The position numbers were made by a program, and so were the translations under genes. Positions 28,000 to 38,280 of a stretch of DNA of 64,000 nt are shown in pieces (the first letter of the stretch is position 1; each line of letters starts with the position of its first letter). This DNA is from Mycobacterium colombiense (GTDB lineage: Bacteria > Actinomycetota > Actinomycetes > Mycobacteriales > Mycobacteriaceae). The stretch lies in the NCBI RefSeq assembly GCF_001953985.1, contig NZ_MBEI01000017.1:1-64000 (forward strand), read 5' to 3'. The notes under the pieces were generated by a model. The model saw nothing but the letters and a program-made list of their open reading frames with translations. It searched no databases and was not told the origin of the DNA.

Positions 28000-28380
28000 T
28001 CATGCAACGGTCTGCCGTTCGCTGGTGGGCCCGCCGAACAAGCCGACCGCCACATGCTCACCGCGCGTAAGCGAGCGCACGCGCAGCGAGCGACGGGTGC
28101 CGATCTTCACCAGCGCGTGCAGCCCGGGATGGGCGGCCTCGAGATCGGCACGCACCTGTTCGGCCGGCGCGCCCTCGTAGGCGGCCTGATCCAGCTTGGC
28201 CACCAGCATCGTGATCCAGCGCTGGCCGAGCGAGAGCATCAGGCCCTCCTCGTCGCCGAACAGCTCGGACACCTCGGATGAGTTGTCGATCAACGCAAGC
28301 GCCGCCTCGGGGTCCGTCTCGGCGGCTCGTATCACCTCGGCCATGAAGGCCATGCGGTCGTGCAGCAGTGTCCATGTCAT
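28000..28380 (-). CDS. Small helical protein of unknown function, co-transcribed with mmpL
   Basis: Protein of 126 residues with no membrane segment and no family I recognise. It is mainly acidic and helical (FMAEVIRAAETDPEAALALI, LMLSLGQRWITMLVAKLDQA), ending in a basic stretch and VAVGLFGGP. The stop lies four bases before the mmpL ATG, so the two are likely one leftward transcript. It could be a regulator or accessory of the transporter. It is divergent from the histidine kinase gene, with 133 bases between them for the promoters. Confidence 0.7.
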   Translation of the reverse strand: MTWTLLHDRMAFMAEVIRAAETDPEAALALIDNSSEVSELFGDEEGLMLSLGQRWITMLVAKLDQAAYEGAPAEQVRADLEAAHPGLHALVKIGTRRSLRVRSLTRGEHVAVGLFGGPTSERQTVA

Positions 28381-28513
28381 GCCTCGACGTTAGGAAAACT
28401 GCCCTCCGCCGCGCGTCGTGCCGAAGTGCAGTCTTTGGCTCCTACTAAGGGCGGAGACGGGTGCCGACCGCGGGAGGATGTGACGAAACGGCGAGCTCTT
28501 CTAGGATTGGACG

Positions 28514-29731
28514 ATGTCGCGCGCCGCAGTGGATCACCTGCGGGAACAGCTTCGCCGACGCAGCGAGCTGCTTCCCGTCGGCATCACGTGGACCTCGCTG
28601 ATCGCCGTCGATGTCAGCCTCGTGCTCGGCGGCGTGATCGGGACGCTGCAGCGGCCCGCAGCCGACCTGCCCGTGGCGCTGACCGCGTTCGCCCTGGCCC
28701 TATCAACCGAGCTGGCGTTCTTCGTCTTCAACATGAAAATCACGCCCTGGCCGTTGTGGGCGACCTGGTCGGCGGCCACCGCGCTGACTCTATTCGGCAC
28801 ATCGACGCCGATACAGGCCGATTTCGCGCCGGCGTTGTTGGTGCTGATGGTCTTGTCGGTCGCGACGTTGGCCTCGGTTCTGGGCGGCTTGCTGGCCGCG
28901 GCGTCGGCAGCGGCGCTGCTGCTCACGGCGTCGGCGCTGCACCGCCTAGACGCGATCGCGTTGTATCTGGGTTTCATCGCGGTGGGTTGGCTGCTCGGCT
29001 ACGTGATGCGCACCCAGCGGCTGCTGCTGGCCGAACAGATTGAGGCGCAGGAGATGCTGGCCGAGCACGCCGCCGCCGACGAACGCCGCCGCATCGCCCG
29101 CGAAGTGCACGACGTCATCGCGCATTCGCTCAGCATCACCCTGTTGCATGTGACCGGCGCTCGCCGGGCGCTGCAGCAGGACCGCGACGTCGATGACGCG
29201 GTCGAGGCGCTGCAACAGGCCGAGAAGCTCGGCCGCCAGGCGATGGCCGACATCCGACGCACCGTCGGGCTGCTCGACAACTGGCCCACCAAGACCGCGC
29301 AGACCACGCCCGAACCCGGCATCGACGACATCGCAGCCCTCGTCGAGGGTTTCCAGCGGGCCGGTCTGGCCGTCGGCCTATGCCTCGAGGGCCCCACCGA
29401 TCACGTGTCGGCCGCGGTCGGCCTCGCGCTGTACCGCATTACCCAGGAGTCACTGGCCAACATCGCCAAGCATGCGCCGGAGTCGAAAGCCGGTGTGGTG
29501 TTAGATATTTCGCCGTTATCCGCGCGGCTCGCCATCACCAATCTGCTTCCCGCGGCGGTGATGGCCGCGCAGTCGGCCGAAGGGCGTGGCTTGCGCGGCA
29601 TGCGCCAGCGCGTCGAGCTGCTCGGCGGGGCCATCGAGGTCGGCCCCACCCGAGACGGCTGGTCGGTGTGCGCCGAAATCCCACTGCACGAAGGCGATAC
29701 GGCCTGGCGCCCATGGTGGTGCAAGGCATGA
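28514..29731 (+). CDS. NarL/DesK-type sensor histidine kinase
   Basis: Protein of 405 residues. N-terminal half: about five or six membrane helices (WTSLIAVDVSLVLGGVIGTL through ALYLGFIAVGWLLGYVM) with little outside the membrane. The cytoplasmic HisKA_3 dimerisation domain has the phospho-acceptor His in RRRIAREVHDVIAHSLS, near 199. The ATPase domain has an N-box (ITQESLANIAKHA) near 310 and a G-box (GRGLRGMRQRV) near 357. The stop overlaps the response regulator start (ATGA). It is divergent from the mmpL unit, so it may control that transporter (inference). Confidence 0.92.
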   Translation: MSRAAVDHLREQLRRRSELLPVGITWTSLIAVDVSLVLGGVIGTLQRPAADLPVALTAFALALSTELAFFVFNMKITPWPLWATWSAATALTLFGTSTPIQADFAPALLVLMVLSVATLASVLGGLLAAASAAALLLTASALHRLDAIALYLGFIAVGWLLGYVMRTQRLLLAEQIEAQEMLAEHAAADERRRIAREVHDVIAHSLSITLLHVTGARRALQQDRDVDDAVEALQQAEKLGRQAMADIRRTVGLLDNWPTKTAQTTPEPGIDDIAALVEGFQRAGLAVGLCLEGPTDHVSAAVGLALYRITQESLANIAKHAPESKAGVVLDISPLSARLAITNLLPAAVMAAQSAEGRGLRGMRQRVELLGGAIEVGPTRDGWSVCAEIPLHEGDTAWRPWWCKA

Positions 29732-30384
29732 TCGACGCGACGCCCGAGATCAGCGTGCTGCTCGTCGACGATCAGGACCTGGTGCGGTCTGGCCTGCGCC
29801 GGATCCTGCGCCGCAAGGACGGTTTCGCCGTCGTCGCCGAATGCGCCGACGGTGACGAGGTGCCCGTGGCGGTGGCCGAGCACCGGCCCGACGTCGTCGT
29901 GATGGATCTGCGGATGCGCCGCATCGACGGCATCGAGGCGACGCGCAGGCTGGGCGGCCGGCCGCCGGTGCTCGCGCTGACCACCTTCAACGAGGACGAG
30001 CTGCTGTCGGGGGCGCCGCGGGCCGGCGCGGCGGGGTTCGTGCTCAAGGACTCGTCGGCCGAGGAGCTGATCCGCGCGGTGCGGGCGGTCGCCAGGGGCG
30101 ACAGCTATCTCGATCCCGCGGTGACCTCGCGGGTGCTCACCACGTACCGCAAGGCCGCGCCCGGGCCGCGCGGCGCCGCGATCGGCGAGCTGACCACCCG
30201 CGAGCTCGACGTGCTGACGCTGATCGGCCAGGGCCTGTCGAATACGGAGATCGCCGACCAACTGTGCATCTCGGGCGTCACGGTCAAGAGCCACATCGGG
30301 CGGATCTTCGGGAAGCTCGATCTGCGCGACCGGGCAGCCGCGATCGTCTACGCGTACGACAACGGCATCGTCGCGCCGCGCTGA
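29728..30384 (+). CDS. NarL/FixJ-type response regulator
   Basis: Protein of 218 residues starting at ATG 29728, which overlaps the kinase stop by four bases. The receiver domain has the acidic pair in VLLVDDQDLVRSG, the phospho-acceptor Asp in VVVMDLRMRRIDG (near 59) and the Lys in GFVLKDSSAEEL. The LuxR-type helix-turn-helix at the C-terminus reads LTTRELDVLTLIGQGLSNTE, then ITV-like SGVTVKSHIGRIF. It forms a two-component pair with the upstream kinase. An earlier in-frame ATG at 29713 is less likely given the coupling. Confidence 0.93.
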   Translation: MIDATPEISVLLVDDQDLVRSGLRRILRRKDGFAVVAECADGDEVPVAVAEHRPDVVVMDLRMRRIDGIEATRRLGGRPPVLALTTFNEDELLSGAPRAGAAGFVLKDSSAEELIRAVRAVARGDSYLDPAVTSRVLTTYRKAAPGPRGAAIGELTTRELDVLTLIGQGLSNTEIADQLCISGVTVKSHIGRIFGKLDLRDRAAAIVYAYDNGIVAPR

Positions 30385-30388
30385 GGAC

Positions 30389-30769
30389 CTAGAGGGGCGC
30401 CGACTGCTCCGTCAGGTTCAGCAGCAGCAGGTAGGCCATGCACACCAGGAAGTTCAGCACCACCATGACCAGGCCCGCGAACATCAGGGAGCGGGTGCCG
30501 CGCTGTCTGAGCCGCTTGTAGCGCGCGGCACGCAATTCGCGGTCGAGCCGGATCGCGATCAACGCGAAGTTCACGTTCATCAGTTCGTGGGCGGCCAGCG
30601 GCGCGCCCTCCAGCATTTGCCGCAACCGCTCCGGTGCCGTTCGAACACCCACCCGTTCGAAACTGTGGCACAGACGTAACGCCCGCCGTCGGCGGAGCGT
30701 CTCATATGGCAGCCGAAGCCGCCGCGCAAGTTGCCCTCGATCGTCCCCCCAGGGGTAAGACGGGGTCAT
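30389..30769 (-). CDS. Small single-membrane-helix protein
   Basis: Protein of 126 residues from ATG 30769 (MTPSYPWGDDRG). It has a basic, Arg-rich N-terminal half, a segment HELMNVNFALIAIRLDREL and one C-terminal membrane helix (LMFAGLVMVVLNFLVCMAYL). It is not a family I recognise. It is convergent with the response regulator, four bases apart, and tandem with the Rieske gene upstream. An in-frame upstream ATG (30853) overlaps the Rieske gene and was not chosen. Confidence 0.55.
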   Translation of the reverse strand: MTPSYPWGDDRGQLARRLRLPYETLRRRRALRLCHSFERVGVRTAPERLRQMLEGAPLAAHELMNVNFALIAIRLDRELRAARYKRLRQRGTRSLMFAGLVMVVLNFLVCMAYLLLLNLTEQSAPL

Positions 30770-30836
30770 CACAAGCGGGATTGTAAATCGATAGGCGCCA
30801 CTTTCGCGCTGCGAACACGAATTATGTTGCGAGATA

Positions 30837-32177
30837 TCACTTCGACGCACCACCGCTCATTTGCTGGGACGTGGGCAACTCGAGGTAGCGTTCCAGGTTG
30901 CGATGCATGTTGATCACGCGTCGTTCCTCGCTGGACAGCACCATGTGGGTGAAACCGGGTTGATGCATACCGCGCTGCAAGCTGGGCAGCACCGCGATGT
31001 CTTGGGTGAGCACCACGCCGGGCTCGGCCGCATCGGCCGCCATGCGGACGTCCGTCGGCTTGGTGCGCGGCGCACCCGGCGGCATTCGCGTCATCAAGAA
31101 CATGATCAGCTCGCCCTTGTCGGGGGAGGGGTCGGGGGCGGGCCGCGAGCACATGACGGTCAGGTGGTCGGCGTTGGTCAAAAGCGTCATGTTGGGAAAC
31201 ACGTTGTACTGGTGCAATCGGGTCATCCGATCCGTATCAGCCCAATTGAGATCGACACCGCGGCTCGCGGCGAAGGCACGGGTCCGGTCGGCGATCAGGT
31301 CGGCAACCGTCTGGCCCGGCCGGCGTTCGTCGGCGGGGAAGGGCGTGCCCTCGGCCGCGCCCATCAGCGCCCCCTGCGTGTAGACGTAGGCGTTCCACAC
31401 CTCTTCGTCGCTCAGCGCGCCGTCGAAGCGTGGGCTTTGCACGCCATAGGGCTGATCCGACTTCCCGGTATGGCCCCAAATCTGTTGCGGCGCATGGATA
31501 TCATCGACGCAGCGCAGCAGTTCGGGATGCAGGGTCTGGATGTGGTAGGTCTCGCTGTATCCGTCGGCGATCGTCTTCCAGTTGGCATCGACCTCGACGG
31601 TGAGCGTGGCGTAGCAGCGGAAATCCTCCAGGTGACACCAGGCGATGTCGTCGGGCACCGCCTCCAGGTATTCGGTCAACGACACCGCGCCCGGATCGAG
31701 ATTGACGAAGACGAGCCCGGCCCAGGTGTCGACGCGAGCCGGTATCAGCGGAAAGTCGGACATCCGCAACGAGCCGAAGCCCTTGCGGTTGGGCACCCGT
31801 TTGAGCGCCCCGGCAAGGTCCCAGGTCCACCCGTGATAGCCGCACTTGAGTTCGCGCAGGCCCGAGCCGGATCCGGTGCACAGCGAATTGCCGCGATGCC
31901 GGCAGACGTTCTGGAACGCGCGGAGCGCCCCGTCGTCGTCCCGGACGATCAGCACTCCGTAAGGGCCGCAGCGGTATTCAAAGTAGTCGCCGGGTGCGGC
32001 GACGTGGTCGACCATGCAGGCCAGTTGCCACACCCGCGGCCACATCCGCTGCGTTTCGAGCGCGGCGAAGGCGGGGGAGTAGTAGCGCTCGGCGGGCACC
32101 AGCGTGGGGTTATCCGGCGGGGTGCCGATGGCATCCTCGTCGCGGGTCCGCGCCGGGTTGCCGGCCGCCGTCGCCAT
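30837..32177 (-). CDS. Rieske-type aromatic-ring-hydroxylating oxygenase, alpha subunit
   Basis: Protein of 446 residues. The N-terminal Rieske [2Fe-2S] domain has ligands C92-x-H94 (NVCRHRGNSLC) and C112-x2-H115 (KCGYHGW). The C-terminal catalytic domain shows the mononuclear iron histidines in YSETYHIQTLHPEL. It would hydroxylate an aromatic or alicyclic substrate using electrons from a reductase, but no ferredoxin or reductase gene is adjacent. It is 11 bases downstream of an amidohydrolase gene in the same direction, which suggests a shared pathway. The substrate cannot be told from the sequence. Confidence 0.9.
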   Translation of the reverse strand: MATAAGNPARTRDEDAIGTPPDNPTLVPAERYYSPAFAALETQRMWPRVWQLACMVDHVAAPGDYFEYRCGPYGVLIVRDDDGALRAFQNVCRHRGNSLCTGSGSGLRELKCGYHGWTWDLAGALKRVPNRKGFGSLRMSDFPLIPARVDTWAGLVFVNLDPGAVSLTEYLEAVPDDIAWCHLEDFRCYATLTVEVDANWKTIADGYSETYHIQTLHPELLRCVDDIHAPQQIWGHTGKSDQPYGVQSPRFDGALSDEEVWNAYVYTQGALMGAAEGTPFPADERRPGQTVADLIADRTRAFAASRGVDLNWADTDRMTRLHQYNVFPNMTLLTNADHLTVMCSRPAPDPSPDKGELIMFLMTRMPPGAPRTKPTDVRMAADAAEPGVVLTQDIAVLPSLQRGMHQPGFTHMVLSSEERRVINMHRNLERYLELPTSQQMSGGASK

Positions 32178-32188
32178 CGAGGGAGTTC

Positions 32189-33949
<1,761 letters not shown>

Positions 33950-34077
33950 GAGGCTCCTCTTCGCCGCCGTGGGCTGTGTCTGGAGGGCTGAGCCGGAAGG
34001 CGCGCAGCATTTCGCTACGCAAGGTAGCGTAACTCTTGGTGCGACGAAGGCAATAGCCTCAGCCGAATTGGGCCGGC

Positions 34078-35214
34078 CTACAGGGAGCTCTTCAGGGCGG
34101 CGACGGTTTCCAGATCGTCGAGCGCGGCGGCGCCACGGCGCAGGCCTTCCATCGCGATGTCTTCGACCTGCATCCCGCCCATGCCGGTGGTGATCAGCGG
34201 GGCAACGTAGGCGTACAGCGCGCCCTGGCGAAATCGCAGCCACAGGTCGTCGCGGTCCAGGTCGGGGCCGCCGGACGCGATCAGCGCCCGCCGGTAGTCG
34301 TCAAGGAGTTCGCGCTGGTTGGCCTGCCGGTCTTCGGGCGTCAGGCTGGTGATCAGCGTGTAGGCCAGTTCGCGGGAGGGGTGTCCCCGGCGCACCGCCT
34401 GCCAGTCCAGCAGCCCGGCCTTGCCGCCATGGAAGTACATGTTGCCCGGGTGGGCGTCGCCGTGCATGACGGTGTGCGGGGGAGTGTCGATGAGTGCGGC
34501 GACGGCGCGGTAGTTGTCGGCGATGAACCTGCCAGCGTCGACCGGGATCGTCGTGCGCTCGGCGAGCCGCTTGATCGAGGTGTGCATCAACGAACCGGTC
34601 AACAGGGACGTGACGTCGCCGGACGGCGTGTACAGCCAGCCCATCGGGCCGCGTCCGTCGCGCGGCAGCCGGCCCCAGAAGGTGGCGTGCAGCTCGGCCA
34701 GCAGCTCGATGATCAGGCTGGCCTGGTCGGCCGACAGCGGGTGCAGCGTGTCCGGGAACTCGCACGACTCGGCCGGCAGGTCCTCCAAAACCAGCAGGTA
34801 GCGGCCGGTCGAGCCGTCGAACGCCGCGCCGTAGCAATAGGGGACGCCGATGACCTGCGGCGCGAGCTCACGATAGAACCGCACCTCGGTTTGTCCGAGG
34901 CGCCCGAGTTCGCCCATCAGCCGGGTGGCGGCGGTCTGTGCCGCGACCTTGACGAACACCGATTCGGGGACGTTCTTGCCGGTCAGGACCAGGCGGCCGC
35001 GCGAGGACGTGCCCGCGTCCCTGCTCAGGACGCGGATGGATCGAACGGTGGTGCCCATGACCCGGGATAGGACCGCCGGGTCGATGTCTTCGACCGTCCG
35101 GGGAAGGCCGAACCGGCCGCCCACCACCGCGTCGGTGGCCACCCGGCCCGCGCCGCGGCCCAGGTGAGCGGCCAGGCCGAGGATAGAAAACGCTTGTCCC
35201 ACAGGAGTTTTCAT
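34078..35214 (-). CDS. APH/choline-kinase-like phosphotransferase
   Basis: Protein of 378 residues from ATG 35214 (MKTPVGQAFSILG). It has the aminoglycoside-phosphotransferase fold: a lysine in SVFVKVAAQTAATR, the catalytic loop VMHGDAHPGNMYF and the metal-binding GLLDWQAVRRGHP. Such genes in mycobacterial catabolic clusters are usually annotated as phosphotransferases of unknown substrate; drug resistance should not be assumed. Its promoter region contains the long palindrome at 35300-35327. Confidence 0.85.
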   Translation of the reverse strand: MKTPVGQAFSILGLAAHLGRGAGRVATDAVVGGRFGLPRTVEDIDPAVLSRVMGTTVRSIRVLSRDAGTSSRGRLVLTGKNVPESVFVKVAAQTAATRLMGELGRLGQTEVRFYRELAPQVIGVPYCYGAAFDGSTGRYLLVLEDLPAESCEFPDTLHPLSADQASLIIELLAELHATFWGRLPRDGRGPMGWLYTPSGDVTSLLTGSLMHTSIKRLAERTTIPVDAGRFIADNYRAVAALIDTPPHTVMHGDAHPGNMYFHGGKAGLLDWQAVRRGHPSRELAYTLITSLTPEDRQANQRELLDDYRRALIASGGPDLDRDDLWLRFRQGALYAYVAPLITTGMGGMQVEDIAMEGLRRGAAALDDLETVAALKSSL

Positions 35215-35299
35215 GCCCATCCATCCCGATTTGCCAGCCGGCCGCGGCGCTGTGCTTTAACACCGGTGGCGCCGGGCAAAACCAATTGAACGTCTGGAC

Positions 35300-35327
35300 A
35301 TCAGACAATATACGATTATTGTCTGAT
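35300..35327. promoter_or_regulatory. Long perfect palindrome, probable TetR operator
   Basis: ATCAGACAATA (35300-35310) and TATTGTCTGAT (35317-35327) are perfect 11-base arms around TACGAT. A further half-site GTCTG lies at 35292-35296. It is A/T-rich in a GC-rich background, overlaps the stop codon of the TetR gene and sits 86 bases upstream of the phosphotransferase start. Binding by the adjacent TetR protein is an inference. Confidence 0.6.
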
Positions 35328-35936
35328 CTGTGGCACCAGGGCCCGCACCACGAACTGCTCGACGAATTCTCGTTTGTCCGCGGCGGGGCGATATCGCCAC
35401 GACGGAGCCAGTAAAAACAGCGTCGTGGTGTGCAACCACTGCACGATCGACCGGAAATCGACGTCGGGGTAGAGCAACCCCGCCGCCTTCCATTGGGTCA
35501 GCAGCGGACCGTAATGCCGCATCAGCAGCTCCACGATGGGTTCCGAACCCTTCTCGAGCGCCGAGGCCACCGCGGTGCTCTCGGCGGCGAACAACGCTTC
35601 GTTCAGCGCGTTGCCGTCCACCGACTCCACCCGGGCCAGCACCATCTCGGGCAGTGATCGAACCGGGTCGTCCGGAGCGGGCAACGAGCGCACCAACTCG
35701 GACAGCGCGCTGTCCACGCGCGTCAGCATCAGGCCCAGCAGGACATCGTCGCGAGCCGGGAAGTACCGGTACACCGTCGACCGTGACACCCCCGCCTCGT
35801 CGGCCACTTCGCCCATCCGGAACTGGGTGTTGCCGCGCCGGACGATGCAGCGGCCCGCGGCGTCCAGGATTCGGCTGCGGGCCTCCTCGTCGTCGAGGAT
35901 CGCGCGGTCGTCGCCCCACCGCCGGCTCGGTTCCAT
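35316..35936 (-). CDS. TetR-family transcriptional regulator
   Basis: Protein of 206 residues from ATG 35936 (MEPSRRWGDDRAILDDEEA). The N-terminal helix-turn-helix reads MGEVADEAGVSRSTVYRYFP, near residues 42-61, followed by a ligand-binding helical domain. It is flanked by a phosphotransferase gene downstream and by a divergent lipocalin-like/phosphotransferase pair. Its own stop codon lies inside a perfect palindrome that may be its operator. An in-frame ATG at 35984 would add 16 residues. Confidence 0.85.
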   Translation of the reverse strand: MEPSRRWGDDRAILDDEEARSRILDAAGRCIVRRGNTQFRMGEVADEAGVSRSTVYRYFPARDDVLLGLMLTRVDSALSELVRSLPAPDDPVRSLPEMVLARVESVDGNALNEALFAAESTAVASALEKGSEPIVELLMRHYGPLLTQWKAAGLLYPDVDFRSIVQWLHTTTLFLLAPSWRYRPAADKREFVEQFVVRALVPQIRQ

Positions 35937-36061
35937 GGCGGCGATGTTACGGGATACGTTGTGCTGCTTTGTTATCTGACGCAAGCAGAATTCGGCGAGG
36001 TCCGCCTCGCGGTTGAATCCAATTGCAGCACAACAACTTTACTATTTAGAAAGGGCGATCG

Positions 36062-37198
36062 ATGGGGTACTCCGCCGCGGACGAATCCTTCACCCACCAG
36101 CTTCCGACGACGTTCGACCAGGTGCACAATTCCGACCCGACGTGGTCGGATCGGTGCTACTTCTTCGCCGCCTCGCCGGACGGCACCATGCTGCTGGCCA
36201 GTGGCTACGGCAATAACCCGAATACCGCCAGCGGGCTGGGCTACGTCAAGGTCAGCCTCGCCGACGGCCGGCACTGGGACCTGTTGTCCGGGCGCCCGGT
36301 CAGCGGCGACGATCGCGGCGACCTGAGCGCCGGGCCGATGCGCTGGACCTGCGTCGAGCCGCTGAAGAAGTGGCGATTGGACATCGAGCCCAACAACTCC
36401 GGAATCGAGTGGGAGCTCTATTACGAACCCACGGCCCCGATGTGGGAGCTGTTGCCGATGAAGGTGCACGGCAAGGATGGCGAATTGCTCGCGGACATGT
36501 ACCACATGAAGGAGCCGGGGCGGTGGAGCGGATGGGTGCAGATCGACGGCGAGCGCATCAGCGTCGACGGCTTCCATGGCGGTCGCGACCGCACCTTCGG
36601 GGTGCGGATCTCCGACCAGATCGACTTCTGGCTGTGGCTCGACGCCGGTTTCGACGACCACGCCATCGAGGCCTGGGTCATCGAATCATCGGACGGCACG
36701 GTCAATTACGTCGACGGCGGCATCACCTACGCCGACGGGACCCTGTCGAAACGCTTCGTCCAGATCGAGCACGAGGTCGAATTCGACGGCGACTGCAAGC
36801 GGCCCACCCGCGCGGCGCTCGTCTTCACCGACGAGGACGGCAACGCTCATCGCGTGTTCGCCGATACGCCCCATCCGGAGGTCAACGCCTACTACGGCCT
36901 GCCGATGGCGCACTGCCAATACGAGGACCTGGGTGGCGGCGCGTACTTCATCCATTTCGCCTGGGACAGTCGCGATCCCGGGCAACTCGCCGAGACCGAG
37001 GGCAAATCGATGGCCCTAGACCAGCTGATGCGGTTCGAGCGTGACGGCGAGACCGGTTGGGGCATCTTCGAATTGCTGCTCGGCGGGCAGGGCTATCGCC
37101 GCTACCCCAACTGGACGGCGATGGATATGTCCGCGTTCACCCAGGACAAGACCCCGGTCGATCGGCTGCCCGCGGACGGCGAGGGGGTTGGCCAATGA
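36062..37198 (+). CDS. Lipocalin-like (CrtC/hydroxyneurosporene-synthase-like) protein of unknown function
   Basis: Protein of 378 residues rich in Trp, Asp and Gly and in predicted beta strands (WRLDIEPNNSGIEWELYYEP, GWVQIDGERISVDGFHGGRD, IDFWLWLDAGFDDHAIEAWV). This fits the two-domain calycin plan seen in CrtC-like and DUF7064/7065-type proteins of catabolic clusters. No signal peptide. The stop overlaps the ATG of the next phosphotransferase gene (ATGA), so the two proteins are made together. Enzymatic role is uncertain. Confidence 0.7.
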   Translation: MGYSAADESFTHQLPTTFDQVHNSDPTWSDRCYFFAASPDGTMLLASGYGNNPNTASGLGYVKVSLADGRHWDLLSGRPVSGDDRGDLSAGPMRWTCVEPLKKWRLDIEPNNSGIEWELYYEPTAPMWELLPMKVHGKDGELLADMYHMKEPGRWSGWVQIDGERISVDGFHGGRDRTFGVRISDQIDFWLWLDAGFDDHAIEAWVIESSDGTVNYVDGGITYADGTLSKRFVQIEHEVEFDGDCKRPTRAALVFTDEDGNAHRVFADTPHPEVNAYYGLPMAHCQYEDLGGGAYFIHFAWDSRDPGQLAETEGKSMALDQLMRFERDGETGWGIFELLLGGQGYRRYPNWTAMDMSAFTQDKTPVDRLPADGEGVGQ

Positions 37199-38280
37199 CG
37201 CTGGGCGCCGAGCTGGAACAGAGGTTGAGCGGCTGGCTGCGTACCCAAGTGCCGGGCGCCGACGACGTCCGCCTCGAGGGCATCGATCGGGTGAGCTTCG
37301 GGCACTCGGCCGAGATGATGACGCTGGGCGTGGTCACCCGGCGCGGCGGTCGTGACGATCGCCAAGACGTCGTGTTGAGGCTGCGCCCCCGACCACCCGC
37401 ATTGCTGGAGCCTTACGATCTGGTGCGCCAGTTCACGATCCTGCGCGCCCTGGCCGATACGCCGGTTCGAGTCCCACCGGTTTTATGGCTCGAGCCGACC
37501 GGCGACGTCCTCGGCAGGCCGTTCTTCGTGATGGAACGGGTCGGCGGCGACGTCTACGAGATGGAACCGCCGGCCGACGCCACCGAGCAGACGGTGGTGC
37601 GGATGTGTCAGAGCCTGGTCGAACAGCTGGCCGCCATCCACGCCGTCGACCTCGGCCGCACCGGGCTGGACACCCTCGACGATGGCGCCGGCCACCTCGA
37701 CCGCGAACTCGGGCACTGGGCCGAGGAGATGAACCGGGTCAAGCGCGGCCCCCTGCCGGCCCTGGAGCGGCTGCACCGGGAACTAATGGCCGGCAAGCCG
37801 GCGCCGTGTCCGAAGGTCACGCTGGTGCACGGCGACGCGAAACCGGGCAACTTCGCGTTCACCGGCGGCGAGGTCAGCGCGGTCTTCGATTGGGAGATGA
37901 CGACGGTCGGCGACCCGCTCACCGACATCGGGTGGCTGGAAATGCTGTGGATGCAGCCGGTCGGGATCAACAGCCACCCCGCGGCCCTGTCCGTCGACGC
38001 CCTGCTCGCGCATTACGAGTCGGTCAGCGGCATCACGGTCACGAACCGGCCCTGGTACCGGGCGTTCAACGCCTTCAAGATGGCCGTCATCTGCCTCATC
38101 GGCGCGATGCTGGTCGAGGACGGACATAGCGACGATCAGAAACTCGTGCTGGCCGCCTATGGCACCTCTCTGCTGACCGGCGCCGGGCTCACCGAACTCG
38201 GGGTCGGCGAATCCCTCGAGGACGGTCCGGTGCTGCCGCGCGAGGAACGCGTCCAGCAGTTGCTGGCGCAGTCGGGCTGA
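37195..38280 (+). CDS. ACAD10/APH-like phosphotransferase
   Basis: Protein of 361 residues from ATG 37195. It has the APH fold with VVLRLRPRPPALLEP, FFVMERVGGDVYEM, the catalytic loop TLVHGDAKPGNFAFTGG and the metal-binding AVFDWEMTTVGDPLTDIG. This subgroup resembles the kinase domain of ACAD10, thought to phosphorylate hydroxyacyl-CoA substrates. It is translationally coupled to the lipocalin-like gene. It is convergent with the anti-sigma gene, whose stop begins at the next base. Confidence 0.87.
   Translation: MTLGAELEQRLSGWLRTQVPGADDVRLEGIDRVSFGHSAEMMTLGVVTRRGGRDDRQDVVLRLRPRPPALLEPYDLVRQFTILRALADTPVRVPPVLWLEPTGDVLGRPFFVMERVGGDVYEMEPPADATEQTVVRMCQSLVEQLAAIHAVDLGRTGLDTLDDGAGHLDRELGHWAEEMNRVKRGPLPALERLHRELMAGKPAPCPKVTLVHGDAKPGNFAFTGGEVSAVFDWEMTTVGDPLTDIGWLEMLWMQPVGINSHPAALSVDALLAHYESVSGITVTNRPWYRAFNAFKMAVICLIGAMLVEDGHSDDQKLVLAAYGTSLLTGAGLTELGVGESLEDGPVLPREERVQQLLAQSG

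Noticed and set aside
33950..34243. Longer N-terminus for the amidohydrolase
   Set aside because: Overlaps the phosphotransferase gene, Arg-rich, and the ATG at 33949 has a good ribosome site directly before the family start motif.
34078..35214. Aminoglycoside resistance gene
   Set aside because: The APH fold is shared by many metabolic kinases; the setting is catabolic and nothing indicates drug modification. The same applies to 37195-38280.
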